NCBI RefSeq assembly: GCF_001899075.1
Contig: NZ_MKVA01000006.1
Location: 62,001 to 126,000 of the forward strand
Direction: 5' to 3'
Length of the DNA: 64,000 nucleotides
DNA from: Devosia sp. 67-54
Lineage (GTDB): Bacteria > Pseudomonadota > Alphaproteobacteria > Rhizobiales > Devosiaceae
The position numbers and the translations under genes are program-made. The notes under the pieces are model-generated. The model saw only the letters and a list, made by a program, of their open reading frames with translations. It ran no database searches and was not told the DNA's origin. Positions 1-10,060 of the stretch are shown here, in pieces (position 1 is the first letter of the stretch; every line of letters begins with the position of its first letter).

Positions 1-1
1 T

Positions 2-508
2 TTCATCGACCACATCCTCGCCAACCATCTCGACATCGGCTCCGGCCTCCTCGCCAACGTCCCCGGCGAGGATGCGTGCAATGTCGGCCACGCCATCGAG
101 TTCGCCGGCTTCGCCATGGCCTGGCTGGGCGCCGACGCGCCACCCGCGCTCGCCGCCACGCTCGAGCGCATTCTCGTTGCCTCCTTCGAGCGCGGTTTTG
201 TCGGTCCTGGCATTGCGCTTTCGGTCTCGATCGGCAGCGGCGCGGTGCTCAATCCGCTCTGTCCGTGGTGGTCGCTGCCCGAGACCATTCGCACCGCTGC
301 GCTCTGCCATGCCGTTTCCGGCAGCGATGCCACACTCCGCATCTGGCGGCAGGCGCACGACGCCTTCTTCAGCCGCTACTGGCGCGGCGAGCCGGCCATC
401 GCCTACCAGACCCTCGGCACGGACGGCCCGGTCGACTTCGTGCCGGCCACCCCCGACCTCGATCCCGGCTATCACACCGGCCTCAGCCTGCTGGCCGCCA
501 TCGCATGA
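2..508 (+). CDS. C-terminal part of an AGE (N-acylglucosamine 2-epimerase)-like (alpha/alpha)6-barrel protein, truncated by window edge
   Basis: Open frame from base 2 (FIDHILANHLDIGSGLLANVPGEDACNVGHAIEFAGFAMAWLG...) to TGA at 506-508; GHAIEFAGFA resembles the AGE-family motif; ATGA overlap with next gene. Confidence 0.55.
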   Translation, partial: FIDHILANHLDIGSGLLANVPGEDACNVGHAIEFAGFAMAWLGADAPPALAATLERILVASFERGFVGPGIALSVSIGSGAVLNPLCPWWSLPETIRTAALCHAVSGSDATLRIWRQAHDAFFSRYWRGEPAIAYQTLGTDGPVDFVPATPDLDPGYHTGLSLLAAIA

Positions 509-1530
509 CCACCCGCATCGGCATCGTCGGTCTCGGCATGGCTGCCGAGCCGCACGTCCAGGCGCTGCACGCCCTTGGCGATCGCGTCGAAATCGCTGCC
601 GCCTACAGTCCAACACCCGCCCGTCGCGCCGCTTTCGCCGAGCGGCACCGCGTGCCGATCGCCGACAGCGCCGCGGCGATCTTCGCCGACCCCGCGATCG
701 GCACCGTGCTGATCCTGACCCCGCCCAATACCCATCTCGAGCTGGTCGCCGCTGCAGCCCGGGCCGGAAAGAACATTATTCTGGAAAAGCCGCTCGACAT
801 CAGCCTCGAGCGCGCCGAAGCCATCGTCGCAACCTGCCGGCAGCAGGGCGTCGCCCTCGGCATCGTCTTCCAGAACCGCTACCGTCCGGCGAGCCGGGCG
901 CTGCTCGAACTGGTGCGGGGCGGCCGCCTTGGCCGGCTGCTCTCGGCGTCCGTCCGCGTCGACAATTGGCGCCCGCAGAGCTATTACGACGAGCCCGGCC
1001 GTGGGACCAGGGCGCGCGACGGCGGCGGCGTGCTGCTGACCCAGGCCATCCACACCATCGATCTGTTCCTCGCCGCCACCGGCCTGCCCGACGAGATCGT
1101 CGGTCACGCCGCCACCAGTCCCGTGCACCGCATGGAAACCGAGGACGTCGCTGCCGCGCTGTTGCATTTTCCCGGCGGCGCCATGGGCACGCTGAGCGCC
1201 ACCACCGCGGCCTGGCCCGGACTGCCCGAGCGCATCGACCTTGTCGGCGAACACGGCGCGGCGCAGCTTGTCGGCGCCCATTTCGTCGCCCGCTTCCACG
1301 ACGGCTCGTCCGTCACCGCCGGCGCGCCGCCCGCCGAAACCGGTGCCGTGGTGCCGGTCATGGCGGCCGGCCACGAGCTGCATCAGGCGCTGATCGAAGA
1401 GTTCCTCGCCGCCCTCGACACCGGCCGCCCCCCGCCGGTCGGCGGCGACGATGCGCTCAACGCCCACCGCGTCATCGACGCCATCCTGCGCTCGTCCCTC
1501 GAGCACCGTCCGGTCCGCCTCGTCCCGTAG
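505..1530 (+). CDS. Gfo/Idh/MocA family oxidoreductase
   Basis: [21 protein letters not shown] Rossmann start, [15 protein letters not shown] motif, [14 protein letters not shown]. Confidence 0.9.
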   Translation: MTTRIGIVGLGMAAEPHVQALHALGDRVEIAAAYSPTPARRAAFAERHRVPIADSAAAIFADPAIGTVLILTPPNTHLELVAAAARAGKNIILEKPLDISLERAEAIVATCRQQGVALGIVFQNRYRPASRALLELVRGGRLGRLLSASVRVDNWRPQSYYDEPGRGTRARDGGGVLLTQAIHTIDLFLAATGLPDEIVGHAATSPVHRMETEDVAAALLHFPGGAMGTLSATTAAWPGLPERIDLVGEHGAAQLVGAHFVARFHDGSSVTAGAPPAETGAVVPVMAAGHELHQALIEEFLAALDTGRPPPVGGDDALNAHRVIDAILRSSLEHRPVRLVP

Positions 1531-1545
1531 GGCGGGGTGCGTCCG

Positions 1546-2754
1546 TCAGTTCGCCCGCTCCAGCGCGATGGCGATGCCCTGGCCGACGCCCACGCACATC
1601 GTCGCCAGCGCCCGCGACTTGCCGCCAAGCGCCAGCTCCAGCGCCGCCGTTCCGGCGATGCGGGCGCCCGACATGCCGAGCGGATGGCCGAGCGCGATGG
1701 CGCCGCCATTGGCGTTTACCTGCGGCGCATCGTCGGCGAAGCCCAGCTCGCGCAACACCGCCAGCGCCTGGCTGGCGAACGCTTCGTTGAGCTCGATCAC
1801 CTCGAAATCCTGCGGCTGCAATCCGAGCCGGATGCACAGCTTGCGCGTCGCCGGCACCGGCCCCATCCCCATGATGCGCGGCGCCACGCCGGCGGCCGCG
1901 CCGCCCAGGATGCGCGCCATCGGCGTCAGCCCGTGCCGGCGTGCCGCGGCCTCCGAGGCGACGATCAGCGCCGCCGCGCCGTCATTGACGCCGGAGGCGT
2001 TGCCGGCGGTGACGGTACCGCCCTGGCGGAAGGGCGTGGGGAGTTTTGCGAGCGCTTCGAGCGAGGTGTCGGACCGTGGATGTTCGTCGCGATCTGTCAC
2101 GACCGGATCGCCTTTGCGCCGTGGCAGTGTCACGGGCACGATCTCGCGCGCCAGCCGGCCATTTTGCTGCGCCATCGCCGCACGCTGCTGCGAGCGCAGC
2201 GCGAATGCATCCTGGTCGGCGCGGCTGACATCATACTCGGCGGCGACATTCTCTCCGGTCTCCGGCATCGAATCGACGCCGTATTGCTGCTGCAGCAGCG
2301 GATTGACGAAGCGCCAGCCGATGGTCGTGTCGTAGATCTCCGCATGGCGCGAGAACGCCGTTTCGGCCTTGGGCAGAACGAACGGCGCGCGGCTCATCGA
2401 CTCCACCCCGCCGGCGACGAACAGGTCGCCTTCGCCCGCCTTGATGGCGCGCGCCGCGACCAGCACCGCGTCCATGCCCGAGCCGCACAGCCGGTTGATG
2501 GTGGTGCCCGAGACGCCGGCCGGCAGCCCGGCGAGCAGCAGGCTCATGCGCGCGACATTGCGGTTGTCCTCGCCCGCTTGGTTGGCGCAGCCGAGGATCA
2601 CGTCGTCCACCGCCGCCCAATCGACGCCGGGGTTTTCGGCCATCAGCGCCTTGAGCGGCACCGCCGCGAGGTCGTCCGCCCGTACGCTCGACAGCGCGCC
2701 GCCGAAGCGTCCGATCGGCGTGCGCCGATAGGCGCAGATGAAGGCTTCAGCCAC
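1546..2754 (-). CDS. pcaF: 3-oxoadipyl-CoA thiolase / acetyl-CoA acyltransferase
   Basis: Thiolase motifs [50 protein letters not shown] start at 2754; next to pcaIJ. Confidence 0.9.
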   Translation of the reverse strand: MAEAFICAYRRTPIGRFGGALSSVRADDLAAVPLKALMAENPGVDWAAVDDVILGCANQAGEDNRNVARMSLLLAGLPAGVSGTTINRLCGSGMDAVLVAARAIKAGEGDLFVAGGVESMSRAPFVLPKAETAFSRHAEIYDTTIGWRFVNPLLQQQYGVDSMPETGENVAAEYDVSRADQDAFALRSQQRAAMAQQNGRLAREIVPVTLPRRKGDPVVTDRDEHPRSDTSLEALAKLPTPFRQGGTVTAGNASGVNDGAAALIVASEAAARRHGLTPMARILGGAAAGVAPRIMGMGPVPATRKLCIRLGLQPQDFEVIELNEAFASQALAVLRELGFADDAPQVNANGGAIALGHPLGMSGARIAGTAALELALGGKSRALATMCVGVGQGIAIALERAN

Positions 2755-3526
2755 GGCGTCCTCCCTGATGCGCCGCCTCGGTGCGCGCCTGCAGGTCGCG
2801 CAGCGTTCCCAGCTCCAGCTCGGTGGGCGCCGGCGTCTCCTCGAGCTCGGCGGCAAAGCGCACCGGCCAGCCGCAATTGTCCTGCACCATCTCGCGCGTC
2901 ACGCCGCGATGCAGCGAGGTCACGGTGAACTCTTTGCTCTCGGGGTCGGGGCGCCAGAGCGCGAGGTCGGTGATCAGCAGCGTCGGCCCCTTGGTGGTGA
3001 TGCCGAGCCGCTGCCGATGGTCGCCGCCCTCGCCATGCCCGAAGCTGGTGAAGAAATCGATCTTGTCCACCATCGCCCGCTTCGCCTGCTTCAGCGTGAT
3101 GAAGATCTCGCCGCACGAGGTCGCGATCTCCGGCGCGCCGCCGCCGCCGGGCAGGCGCACTTTCGGATGCGCGTAGTCGCCGATCACCGTGGTGTTGATG
3201 TTGCCGAAGCGGTCGAGCTGCGCCGCGCCGAGAAAGCCGATGGAGATGCGCCCGCCCATCAGCCAGTAGCGGAACATCTCCGGCACGCTCACCGTGCACA
3301 GCGCCGTCTCGCACAACTCGCCGTCGCCGATCGACAGCGGCAGCACCTCGGGAGCGGTGCCGATGGTGCCGGATTCGTAGATCAGCGTGATGCCGGGCGC
3401 ATGCGTCAGCCGGGCCACGTTGCATGCCGCCGACGGCGCGCCGATGCCCACGAAGCACACGTCGTCGTTCCTCAGCGCCCGCGCCGCGGCGATGGTCATC
3501 ATCTCGTTGGGCGTGAAGTCGCTCAT
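2747..3526 (-). CDS. pcaJ: 3-oxoadipate CoA-transferase subunit B
   Basis: CoA-transferase family I beta subunit (ESGTIG-type active-site region, GGRISIGFLGAAQLDRFGNINTT). Confidence 0.88.
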   Translation of the reverse strand: MSDFTPNEMMTIAAARALRNDDVCFVGIGAPSAACNVARLTHAPGITLIYESGTIGTAPEVLPLSIGDGELCETALCTVSVPEMFRYWLMGGRISIGFLGAAQLDRFGNINTTVIGDYAHPKVRLPGGGGAPEIATSCGEIFITLKQAKRAMVDKIDFFTSFGHGEGGDHRQRLGITTKGPTLLITDLALWRPDPESKEFTVTSLHRGVTREMVQDNCGWPVRFAAELEETPAPTELELGTLRDLQARTEAAHQGGRRG

Positions 3527-4371
3527 CTCAGGCTCTCCACCCGCGCCGCGAACACCTCTGGTCCGACGTCCAGCACATTGCTCTGCATCCAGCTCGAAAA
3601 CGCCTCGCGGTCGGCCGAAATCCGGTCCCAGTCGAGATAGGCGGCGTTGTCGCGCGCGTAATAGCCGTGCGTGTAGGACGGGTGCGCGCCGCCCGGCACC
3701 ACGGCGATCGCGTCGATGGTCCAGTGCGGCAGGATGGTGAGGTTGGGGTGCAGGCCCTTGAAGCTCGGCACCACCTCTTCCACCGTCACCACCACGCGCC
3801 TGGCCGCCAGCGCCGCCTCCTTCTGCACCCCGATGATCCCCTCGATCAGCACGTCGCCCTTCTCGCTCGCCTTCTGCGCATGGATGAAGGTCACATCCGG
3901 CCGATGCGCCGGGATTGCCGCCAGCGCTTCGCCGGTGAACGGGCAGGTGATCGACTTGATCGCCGGATTGACCCTGGGCAGGTCGGCGCCCTTGTAGCCG
4001 CGGAACACCGCCAGCGGCAGCCCGCTGGCGCCGGCCTCATAGGCCTGCGCCATGGCCGAATGCGAATGTTCGATGGTCTCGATGGCGCGCGGATAGGCGT
4101 TCTCGATGGCGTCGCGCATCCGCCGCAACAGACCGACGCCGGGGTTGCCCGCGTACGAAAAGATCACCGTCCTGGCCAGCCCCATGCCGATCATCTGGTC
4201 GTAGATGATGTCGGGCGTCATGCGCAGCAGCGTCAACTCGCCGATGCCCTGCCGGATCGCCTCGTGCGCCGCCGCATGCGGGATCAGATGGGTGAACCCC
4301 TCGAAGGCGACGGTGTCGCCGGCCTTGAGGTGCCGCGCCACCGCATCGCTGAGGGCAAGAAACTCGGCCAT
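3523..4371 (-). CDS. pcaI: 3-oxoadipate CoA-transferase subunit A
   Basis: CoA-transferase alpha subunit (DTVAFEGFTHLIPHAAAHEAIRQG); overlaps pcaJ. Confidence 0.88.
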   Translation of the reverse strand: MAEFLALSDAVARHLKAGDTVAFEGFTHLIPHAAAHEAIRQGIGELTLLRMTPDIIYDQMIGMGLARTVIFSYAGNPGVGLLRRMRDAIENAYPRAIETIEHSHSAMAQAYEAGASGLPLAVFRGYKGADLPRVNPAIKSITCPFTGEALAAIPAHRPDVTFIHAQKASEKGDVLIEGIIGVQKEAALAARRVVVTVEEVVPSFKGLHPNLTILPHWTIDAIAVVPGGAHPSYTHGYYARDNAAYLDWDRISADREAFSSWMQSNVLDVGPEVFAARVESLR

Positions 4372-4455
4372 GGAACCTCCCCGGTTTTTGCCATCAAACC
4401 ATGAGGAAACCGGGCTGAATAATGACTTATTGCCCCCGATTCATAACCAGGCGCA

Positions 4456-5721
4456 TCATTTGCTGCGCCCGCCGCCCGCTCCCGGATGCAATTGCAGGAT
4501 CTCGCTCAGCGCCGCGATCAGCACATCCATCTGCGCCCGGTCGTTATAGCCCTGGCACGACAGCCGGACGATGTGGCGCCCCTGCCATTCGAACACCGGG
4601 ATCTCGATGCCGTAGGCCCTCAGCAGCTCGTCGTGCACCGCCTGCGCGTCGCACGGCGGGATCGGCATGGCGATCATCTGCGGCGCGCAGAATTCCGGGC
4701 TCGCCAGCGCCGGCAGCCCCGTCAGCTCCGCGAGCCGCGCCGCCGTCTCGCGCGCCAGCCGCGTGCATTCGGCGCTCACCGCCCACCAATCATGCGCGCG
4801 CCGGAAGGCGAGGGCGGCGGGCACCGCCAGCCATGCCGACGGATCGCGCGTGCCCTGCATTTCGACCTCGTCGACGAAGGCCGAATTGCCGAACGGGCCG
4901 CGCACCCCCGGCTGCTTGTTGTCCGCCGTCCAGCCATGGCTGATCACCAGCGGATCGATCATCGCCTGCCACTCCGGCCGGCAATAGACGAAGGCCGAGC
5001 CCTTGGGCGACATCAGCCATTTGTGGCAATTGCCGGCATAGAAATCGGCGCCCAGCGCGTCGAGGTCGAGCCGGATGTGCCCGGGCGTATGCGCCCCGTC
5101 GATGACGCTGAAGACGCCGCGCCGGCGCGCCTCGGCCACCAGGCTCTCGATCGGGAACAGCAGCGCCGTCGGCGAGGTGATGTGGCTGAGGAACAGCACC
5201 CGCGTGCGTTCGCTGAACCCCGCGGCCACCGCCTCGTGGAACGCCTGCGCCGCGCTGAGCGGCAGCGCCACCGGCATCGCCACCACCCTGGCGCCGGTCT
5301 TGCGCGCCACATAGGCCCAGGTCTTTTCGAGCGCGTTGTATTCGTGGTCGGTGGTCAGGATCTCGTCGCCCGGCCCGAGCCGCAGCGACTGGATGACGAC
5401 GTTGAGCCCAGTGGTCGCGTTCGCCACCTGCGCCAGGTTGTCGGCGGCAGTATTAAGCTCCAGCGCCAGCGCCTCGCGTGCCAGCTTGAGGTTGGCCTTG
5501 AGGCCGCGCCGCGCATCGAGGAACTCGACCGGCTGCCGTTCCAGCCTGAGCTGCCAGCGCTGGTAGTCCTCGAACACCGGGCGGGGACACGCCCCGAACG
5601 AGCCGTGGTTGAGGAACACCACATCGGGGTCCAGCAGGAAGTGCTGCGCGAGGTTGGACGACAAAAGAAGCGCCTTTCGGGGTCGGGCTGCCGCCGGACG
5701 GTGTGATAACCGGAAGCTCAT
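4456..5721 (-). CDS. Aminotransferase class V-fold PLP-dependent enzyme (isopenicillin N epimerase-like)
   Basis: VFLNHGSFGACP start, DGAHTPGHIRLDLDALGADFYAGNCHKWLMSPKGSAF PLP-lysine region; start codon approximate. Confidence 0.85.
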   Translation of the reverse strand: MSFRLSHRPAAARPRKALLLSSNLAQHFLLDPDVVFLNHGSFGACPRPVFEDYQRWQLRLERQPVEFLDARRGLKANLKLAREALALELNTAADNLAQVANATTGLNVVIQSLRLGPGDEILTTDHEYNALEKTWAYVARKTGARVVAMPVALPLSAAQAFHEAVAAGFSERTRVLFLSHITSPTALLFPIESLVAEARRRGVFSVIDGAHTPGHIRLDLDALGADFYAGNCHKWLMSPKGSAFVYCRPEWQAMIDPLVISHGWTADNKQPGVRGPFGNSAFVDEVEMQGTRDPSAWLAVPAALAFRRAHDWWAVSAECTRLARETAARLAELTGLPALASPEFCAPQMIAMPIPPCDAQAVHDELLRAYGIEIPVFEWQGRHIVRLSCQGYNDRAQMDVLIAALSEILQLHPGAGGGRSK

Positions 5722-5815
5722 GCCAATAGCACGGGCGCCGCTGGGCGGCGTGCGCGCGACGTGCATAATCCCTGATTTGTCCGCCCGCCGGCGGGCCTGC
5801 GGCGTTGGAGACAGC

Positions 5816-6298
5816 ATGCTCGACATCCGGATCGCCACCGAGGCGGACTTTGCCGAGCTCCGGACCATGTGGCTGGAGTTCGAGGCCTATCTCAACGCCA
5901 TCGACGATCCGTCCGAGATCGTGCCGTCGCGCTTCGAGGCGCTGCGCGCCCTGGCCTTCGGGCCCCGGCCGAAATGCAGCATCCGCGTCGCCGAAATGGA
6001 CGGCGAGGCCGCCGGCTATCTCGTCTTCCACGTCGGCGTGCACATGGACGACCTCGCCCCTGCCGTCTTCGTCGCCGATCTGTTCGTGCGCGAGAAATAC
6101 CACCGGCAGGGCGTCGGCACCGCCCTGATGCTGGATGTGCGGGCGCGGGCGCGCGCCGAGAACGCCACCAGGATGTTCTGGACCGTCTGGCGCAAGAATG
6201 CCGGCGCCCGCGCCTTCTACGACAGGCTGGGCGCCGTGCCCTTCAGCGACGAGATCCTGCTGGTCTGGGACGTGGCGGCTGGCGCCGCGCCCCGGTGA
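5816..6298 (+). CDS. GNAT family N-acetyltransferase
   Basis: VFVADLFVREKYHRQGVGTALM acetyl-CoA loop (R/Q-x-x-G-x-G/A), NAGARAFYDRLGA. Confidence 0.88.
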   Translation: MLDIRIATEADFAELRTMWLEFEAYLNAIDDPSEIVPSRFEALRALAFGPRPKCSIRVAEMDGEAAGYLVFHVGVHMDDLAPAVFVADLFVREKYHRQGVGTALMLDVRARARAENATRMFWTVWRKNAGARAFYDRLGAVPFSDEILLVWDVAAGAAPR

Positions 6299-6310
6299 GC
6301 CATCGGCGCG

Positions 6311-8155
6311 CTACACCACCTGGCCGAAGCTGATGCGCAGCGCCTTCTGCCGCGCCACGTCGAGCGATTCGCTCGGCACCGCGTTGCTCGGCCGCATGAT
6401 GATGTCGCGCAGGCGCTCGACCGGCAGCTTGGGCTGGCGGTTCTCGTCGTAGAGGCCGTTGGTCTCCTGCCGCGTGTCGGTGAGCTGCGTGTAGCAGAAG
6501 CCGGCAAGGTCGGTGCTCTCATAGATGCCGTCGAAGAGCTGCTTGATCATCTCCAGATATTCTTCGTCGCTCTGCGCCGTGGCGTAGCCGAACCAGGCTT
6601 CGCCGCTCTTGGGGTGCATGGAGAGCCCGCCGAACTCGGTCAGCATCACCGGCTGCCCGCGCCGGTCGTCCGGGCGGAGCAGCAGCCGGCGGCGCGTCGG
6701 CCGCATCTCGGTCAGCGTCGTCTCGATCGCCTCCCTGGTGCCGTAGCGCTCGTCGATATGCGCCTTGTACTGCGTGTAGTCGTGCAGGCCCCAGATGTCC
6801 GAGACGGTGTGCTCCCAGCCCTCGTTGGACACCACCGGCCGCGTCGGGTCGACCGCCTTGGTCAGGTAGTAGAGCGACGTTGCAAAATCCTGCTGGTCGC
6901 GGCGCAGCGCGATATCGGTCACGCCCCAGCTTTCGTTGATCGGCACCCAGGTGACGATGCACGGATGGCTGCGGTCGCGCTTCACCGCGCTCAGCCATTC
7001 GCGCGTCAGCCGGTCGACGGCCTGCGCGTTGAACTCGAAGGCATTGGCGATCTCGCCCCACACCATCAGCCCCAGATGGTCGGCCCAATAGAGAAAGCGC
7101 GGATCCTCGATCTTCTGGTGGATGCGCACGGCGTTGAAGCCCAGCGCCTTGATCAGCTCCACCTCGCGCTTCAGCGCCTCGGGGCTGGGCGCCGCCAGGT
7201 GCGATTTCGGCCAATATCCCTGTTCCAGCACCGAGCGCATGAAGGTCGGCTTGTCGTTGAGCAGGAACCGGCCATTGGCGATGCCGACGCTCCTCAGCCC
7301 GAAATAGCTGTCGACCGCATCCACCGGTTTGGCGTCGGCGCCCAGCAGCGTCACCGTCACATCGATCAGGTTGGGATTGTCCGGCGTCCAGTGGAGGTCG
7401 CCGCGATGCACGCCGTTCTGCGCCGCCGGGATCACCACGCGCGTGTCGACGAAATTGCCCGCCACCCGTACGCTCTGCTCGGCCAGCACCTCGCCCTTGC
7501 GGCCGAGCCGGATGTGCAGGAACCCGGCATAGGCCTGGTTCAGGCTCGCCTCGACGCGCACGCTGCCGTCGGCCAGCTCGGGCGTCAGCTGCAGCTCGGC
7601 GACATAGGTTTCGGGCACCGGCTCCAGCCACACCGTCTGCCAGATGCCCGACGTGCGGTTGTACCAGATGGCGTGCGGCTGTTCCTGCCAGTCCTGCTTG
7701 CCGCGCGGCTGCGTCACGTCGGTCGGCTGGTCCTCCGCCCGCACCACCACCACCTGCTCGCCCGAGGCGTCGAGACTGGCGGTGATGTCGGCCGAGAACG
7801 GCACGTGCCCGCCCTCGTGCTCGGCCACCAGCGAGCCGTTCACCCACACCTTGGCGCGGTAGTCCACGGCGCCGAAATGCAGCAGCAGCCGCTGTCCCGG
7901 CTCGGCCGTGGCCGGGAACGTCCGCCGGTACCACAGCACCGGGTGAAAGCCCGTATCGCCGATGCCCGACAGCTCCGATTCCGGCGGAAACGGCACCGTG
8001 ATCTGCCGGTCGAAGCGGCCGGCATCGTCCTGCCAGCGCTCGCCGATGCCGCGATCGGCATCGTCATAGGCGAATGCCCAGGCGCCGTTGAGATCGGTCC
8101 ATTGCGCCCGCGTAACCCGCGGCCGCGGATGCAGAACGCTGTCGGGAGTGGTCAT
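6311..8155 (-). CDS. Glycoside hydrolase family 2 protein (beta-galactosidase/glucuronidase-like)
   Basis: GH2 jelly-roll N-terminus; WVPINESWG acid/base and MLTEFGGLSMH nucleophile regions. Confidence 0.9.
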   Translation of the reverse strand: MTTPDSVLHPRPRVTRAQWTDLNGAWAFAYDDADRGIGERWQDDAGRFDRQITVPFPPESELSGIGDTGFHPVLWYRRTFPATAEPGQRLLLHFGAVDYRAKVWVNGSLVAEHEGGHVPFSADITASLDASGEQVVVVRAEDQPTDVTQPRGKQDWQEQPHAIWYNRTSGIWQTVWLEPVPETYVAELQLTPELADGSVRVEASLNQAYAGFLHIRLGRKGEVLAEQSVRVAGNFVDTRVVIPAAQNGVHRGDLHWTPDNPNLIDVTVTLLGADAKPVDAVDSYFGLRSVGIANGRFLLNDKPTFMRSVLEQGYWPKSHLAAPSPEALKREVELIKALGFNAVRIHQKIEDPRFLYWADHLGLMVWGEIANAFEFNAQAVDRLTREWLSAVKRDRSHPCIVTWVPINESWGVTDIALRRDQQDFATSLYYLTKAVDPTRPVVSNEGWEHTVSDIWGLHDYTQYKAHIDERYGTREAIETTLTEMRPTRRRLLLRPDDRRGQPVMLTEFGGLSMHPKSGEAWFGYATAQSDEEYLEMIKQLFDGIYESTDLAGFCYTQLTDTRQETNGLYDENRQPKLPVERLRDIIMRPSNAVPSESLDVARQKALRISFGQVV

Positions 8156-8283
8156 CTTGTCCTCATGTCTCGCCGCGGCTCACGCCGTCGGCCTGTTGTC
8201 GCTGTCGCCGATCGCAGGATCGGGTGGCGCCGCAGCGGCACCATCCCGACCCCGCCATGGCCCGGCAGTCACAATGCCGGGGT

Positions 8284-8310
8284 CCCGCCGGGAGGGAGTG
8301 GCCCGGCGGG
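8284..8310 (-). terminator. GC-rich stem-loop just downstream of the GH51 gene (terminator or transcript-stability hairpin)
   Basis: CCCGCCGGG (8284-8292) / CCCGGCGGG (8302-8310), perfect 9-bp stem, 9-nt loop; no T-tract. Confidence 0.45.
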
Positions 8311-8318
8311 GGAAAGCT

Positions 8319-9833
8319 CTAGCTCAGTTGCACCCGGATCATCTGGTACGAATAGGGCGGCAGTTTTCCGCTCAGCGTGCCGCCGTCCGCCGTCATGCCG
8401 CTGCCCGCCCTGGGGACCACCGCGTTCTGGTCCCTGAGCGTGTTGGCGGCCTTGAGGTCGGCATGCGTCAGCACCTGATGGTCGATCACCCGCGCCGTGC
8501 CGAACCCCTTGAGGTCGACGCTGAGCTCCAGCGCCTCGCTCGCATGCCGGTTGACGGCAAACAAGCTGATGGTCTTGCCGTCCGTGTCGTGCACCGCCGA
8601 GATGTCGAGATAGGGCACGTTGTCGGCCACGTCCGCATCGTAGCCGGCGCATGCGACGCCGAGGTTCAGCGCCGTGCCGCGCCCGAAGATCGAGGCGAAG
8701 TAGTAGGGATAGTAGATCGTCTGCCGCCATGCCGGTCCGCCCGGCTCGGTCATGATCGGGGCGATGACGTTGACCAGCTGCGCGATGCAGGCGATGCGCA
8801 CCACGTCCGAGCGGCGGATGAAGGTGTTGAGGATGCAGCCGACCTGCAGCACGTCCTCGAAATTGTAGGCGTCCTCCAGCAGCCGCGGCGCGTGCGGCCA
8901 GCCGCTGTTGCCGTCGAGCACGGCGCGGTCGGCGGCGTTGGAATGGTACCACACGTTCCATTCGTCGAACGAAATGCTGACCTGCTTCTTGCTCCGCTTC
9001 TTGGCCTTCACGAAGTCGATGGTCGAGGCGACGGTGCCGATATAGCGGTCGAGCTTTTCGTTCAGCGCCAGGTAGTTCGCCGTGTGGTTGCCGCGATTGG
9101 CGAAATACATGTGCAGCGAGATGTGGTCGACCGCCTCATAGGTGTGCTCCAGCACCACCCGCTCCCATTCGGGATAGGTCGGCATGTCCGAATTGGACGA
9201 GCCGCACACCACCAGCTCCAGCGATTTGTCGAAGGCGCGCAGCGCCTTGGCGGTTTCGTTGGCGAGCCGGCCGTATTCGTCGGCGGTCTTGTGGCCGACC
9301 TGCCAGGGCCCGTCCATCTCGTTGCCGAGGCACCACAGCTTGACGTCGAACGGCTCGGCGCGGCCGTGCTTCTTGCGCAGATCGCCCCAATACGAGCCCA
9401 CCGGTCCGTTCACGTATTCGACGAACTTGCGCGCCTCGTCGAGCCCGCGCGAGCCGAGGTTGATGGCCAGCATCATCTTGGTGCCGACCGTGTCGCACCA
9501 TTTGGCGAATTCGTGCACGCCGACGGCGTTCGAGTCCGACGTATGCCAAGCGAGGTCGAGCCGCGTCGGGCGCTGCTCCACCGGACCGACGCCGTCCTCC
9601 CAATTGTAGGCCGAAACGAAATTGCCGCCCGGGTAGCGGACATACGGAATCTTGAGGTCGCGCACCAATTGCGCCACGTCGCCGCGCATGCCGTCCGCGT
9701 CGGCGGTTGTGTGCCCGGGCTCGTGGATGCCCGTATAGATGGCGCGCCCCAGATGCTCGAGAAAGGCGCTGTAAAGCCTGTCGTCGATCCGGGACACAAC
9801 GAAATCCCGGTGCGCCGTGACCGTGGCACGCAT
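8319..9833 (-). CDS. abfA: Alpha-L-arabinofuranosidase, GH51
   Basis: IPYVRYPGGNFVSAYNWEDG, CLGNEMDGPWQ (acid/base NE), SISFDEWNVWY nucleophile region. Confidence 0.92.
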   Translation of the reverse strand: MRATVTAHRDFVVSRIDDRLYSAFLEHLGRAIYTGIHEPGHTTADADGMRGDVAQLVRDLKIPYVRYPGGNFVSAYNWEDGVGPVEQRPTRLDLAWHTSDSNAVGVHEFAKWCDTVGTKMMLAINLGSRGLDEARKFVEYVNGPVGSYWGDLRKKHGRAEPFDVKLWCLGNEMDGPWQVGHKTADEYGRLANETAKALRAFDKSLELVVCGSSNSDMPTYPEWERVVLEHTYEAVDHISLHMYFANRGNHTANYLALNEKLDRYIGTVASTIDFVKAKKRSKKQVSISFDEWNVWYHSNAADRAVLDGNSGWPHAPRLLEDAYNFEDVLQVGCILNTFIRRSDVVRIACIAQLVNVIAPIMTEPGGPAWRQTIYYPYYFASIFGRGTALNLGVACAGYDADVADNVPYLDISAVHDTDGKTISLFAVNRHASEALELSVDLKGFGTARVIDHQVLTHADLKAANTLRDQNAVVPRAGSGMTADGGTLSGKLPPYSYQMIRVQLS

Positions 9834-9856
9834 TGTCGTCAGCCTCCCTGCTAAAC

Positions 9857-9878
9857 CCGATTGTCTGATTTATATCGG
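9857..9878. promoter_or_regulatory. Putative ArsR-type regulator operator upstream of GH51 gene
   Basis: CCGATTGTCTGATTTATATCGG; 16/22 identical to 11013-11034 and placed 23 bp from the GH51 start codon. Confidence 0.6.
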
Positions 9879-10060
9879 ATTGCTCGGCACATTCAAAATG
9901 CCCCGCCGCCTGTCGTCAAGTCGGATTCGACGGTGCTGTCTCAGCGGGAATTCCGGCGCACGCCATCCATATCAGGCAGATCGAAGCACTTCGCGACCGT
10001 ATCGGCTTAGCTGATCCGAAATTGCGGTGTTAATCCGAAAGGCTGATCTGCACGCCGTCC

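Noticed and set aside
72-1790. 572-aa plus-strand ORF overlapping Gfo/Idh gene
   Set aside because: Ser/Arg/Pro-rich frame-shifted translation; Gfo/Idh frame has clear motifs
8209-8224. CCGATC-GCAG-GATCGG hairpin between GH51 and GH2
   Set aside because: Short and of a type common by chance in GC-rich DNA; recorded but not claimed as regulatory
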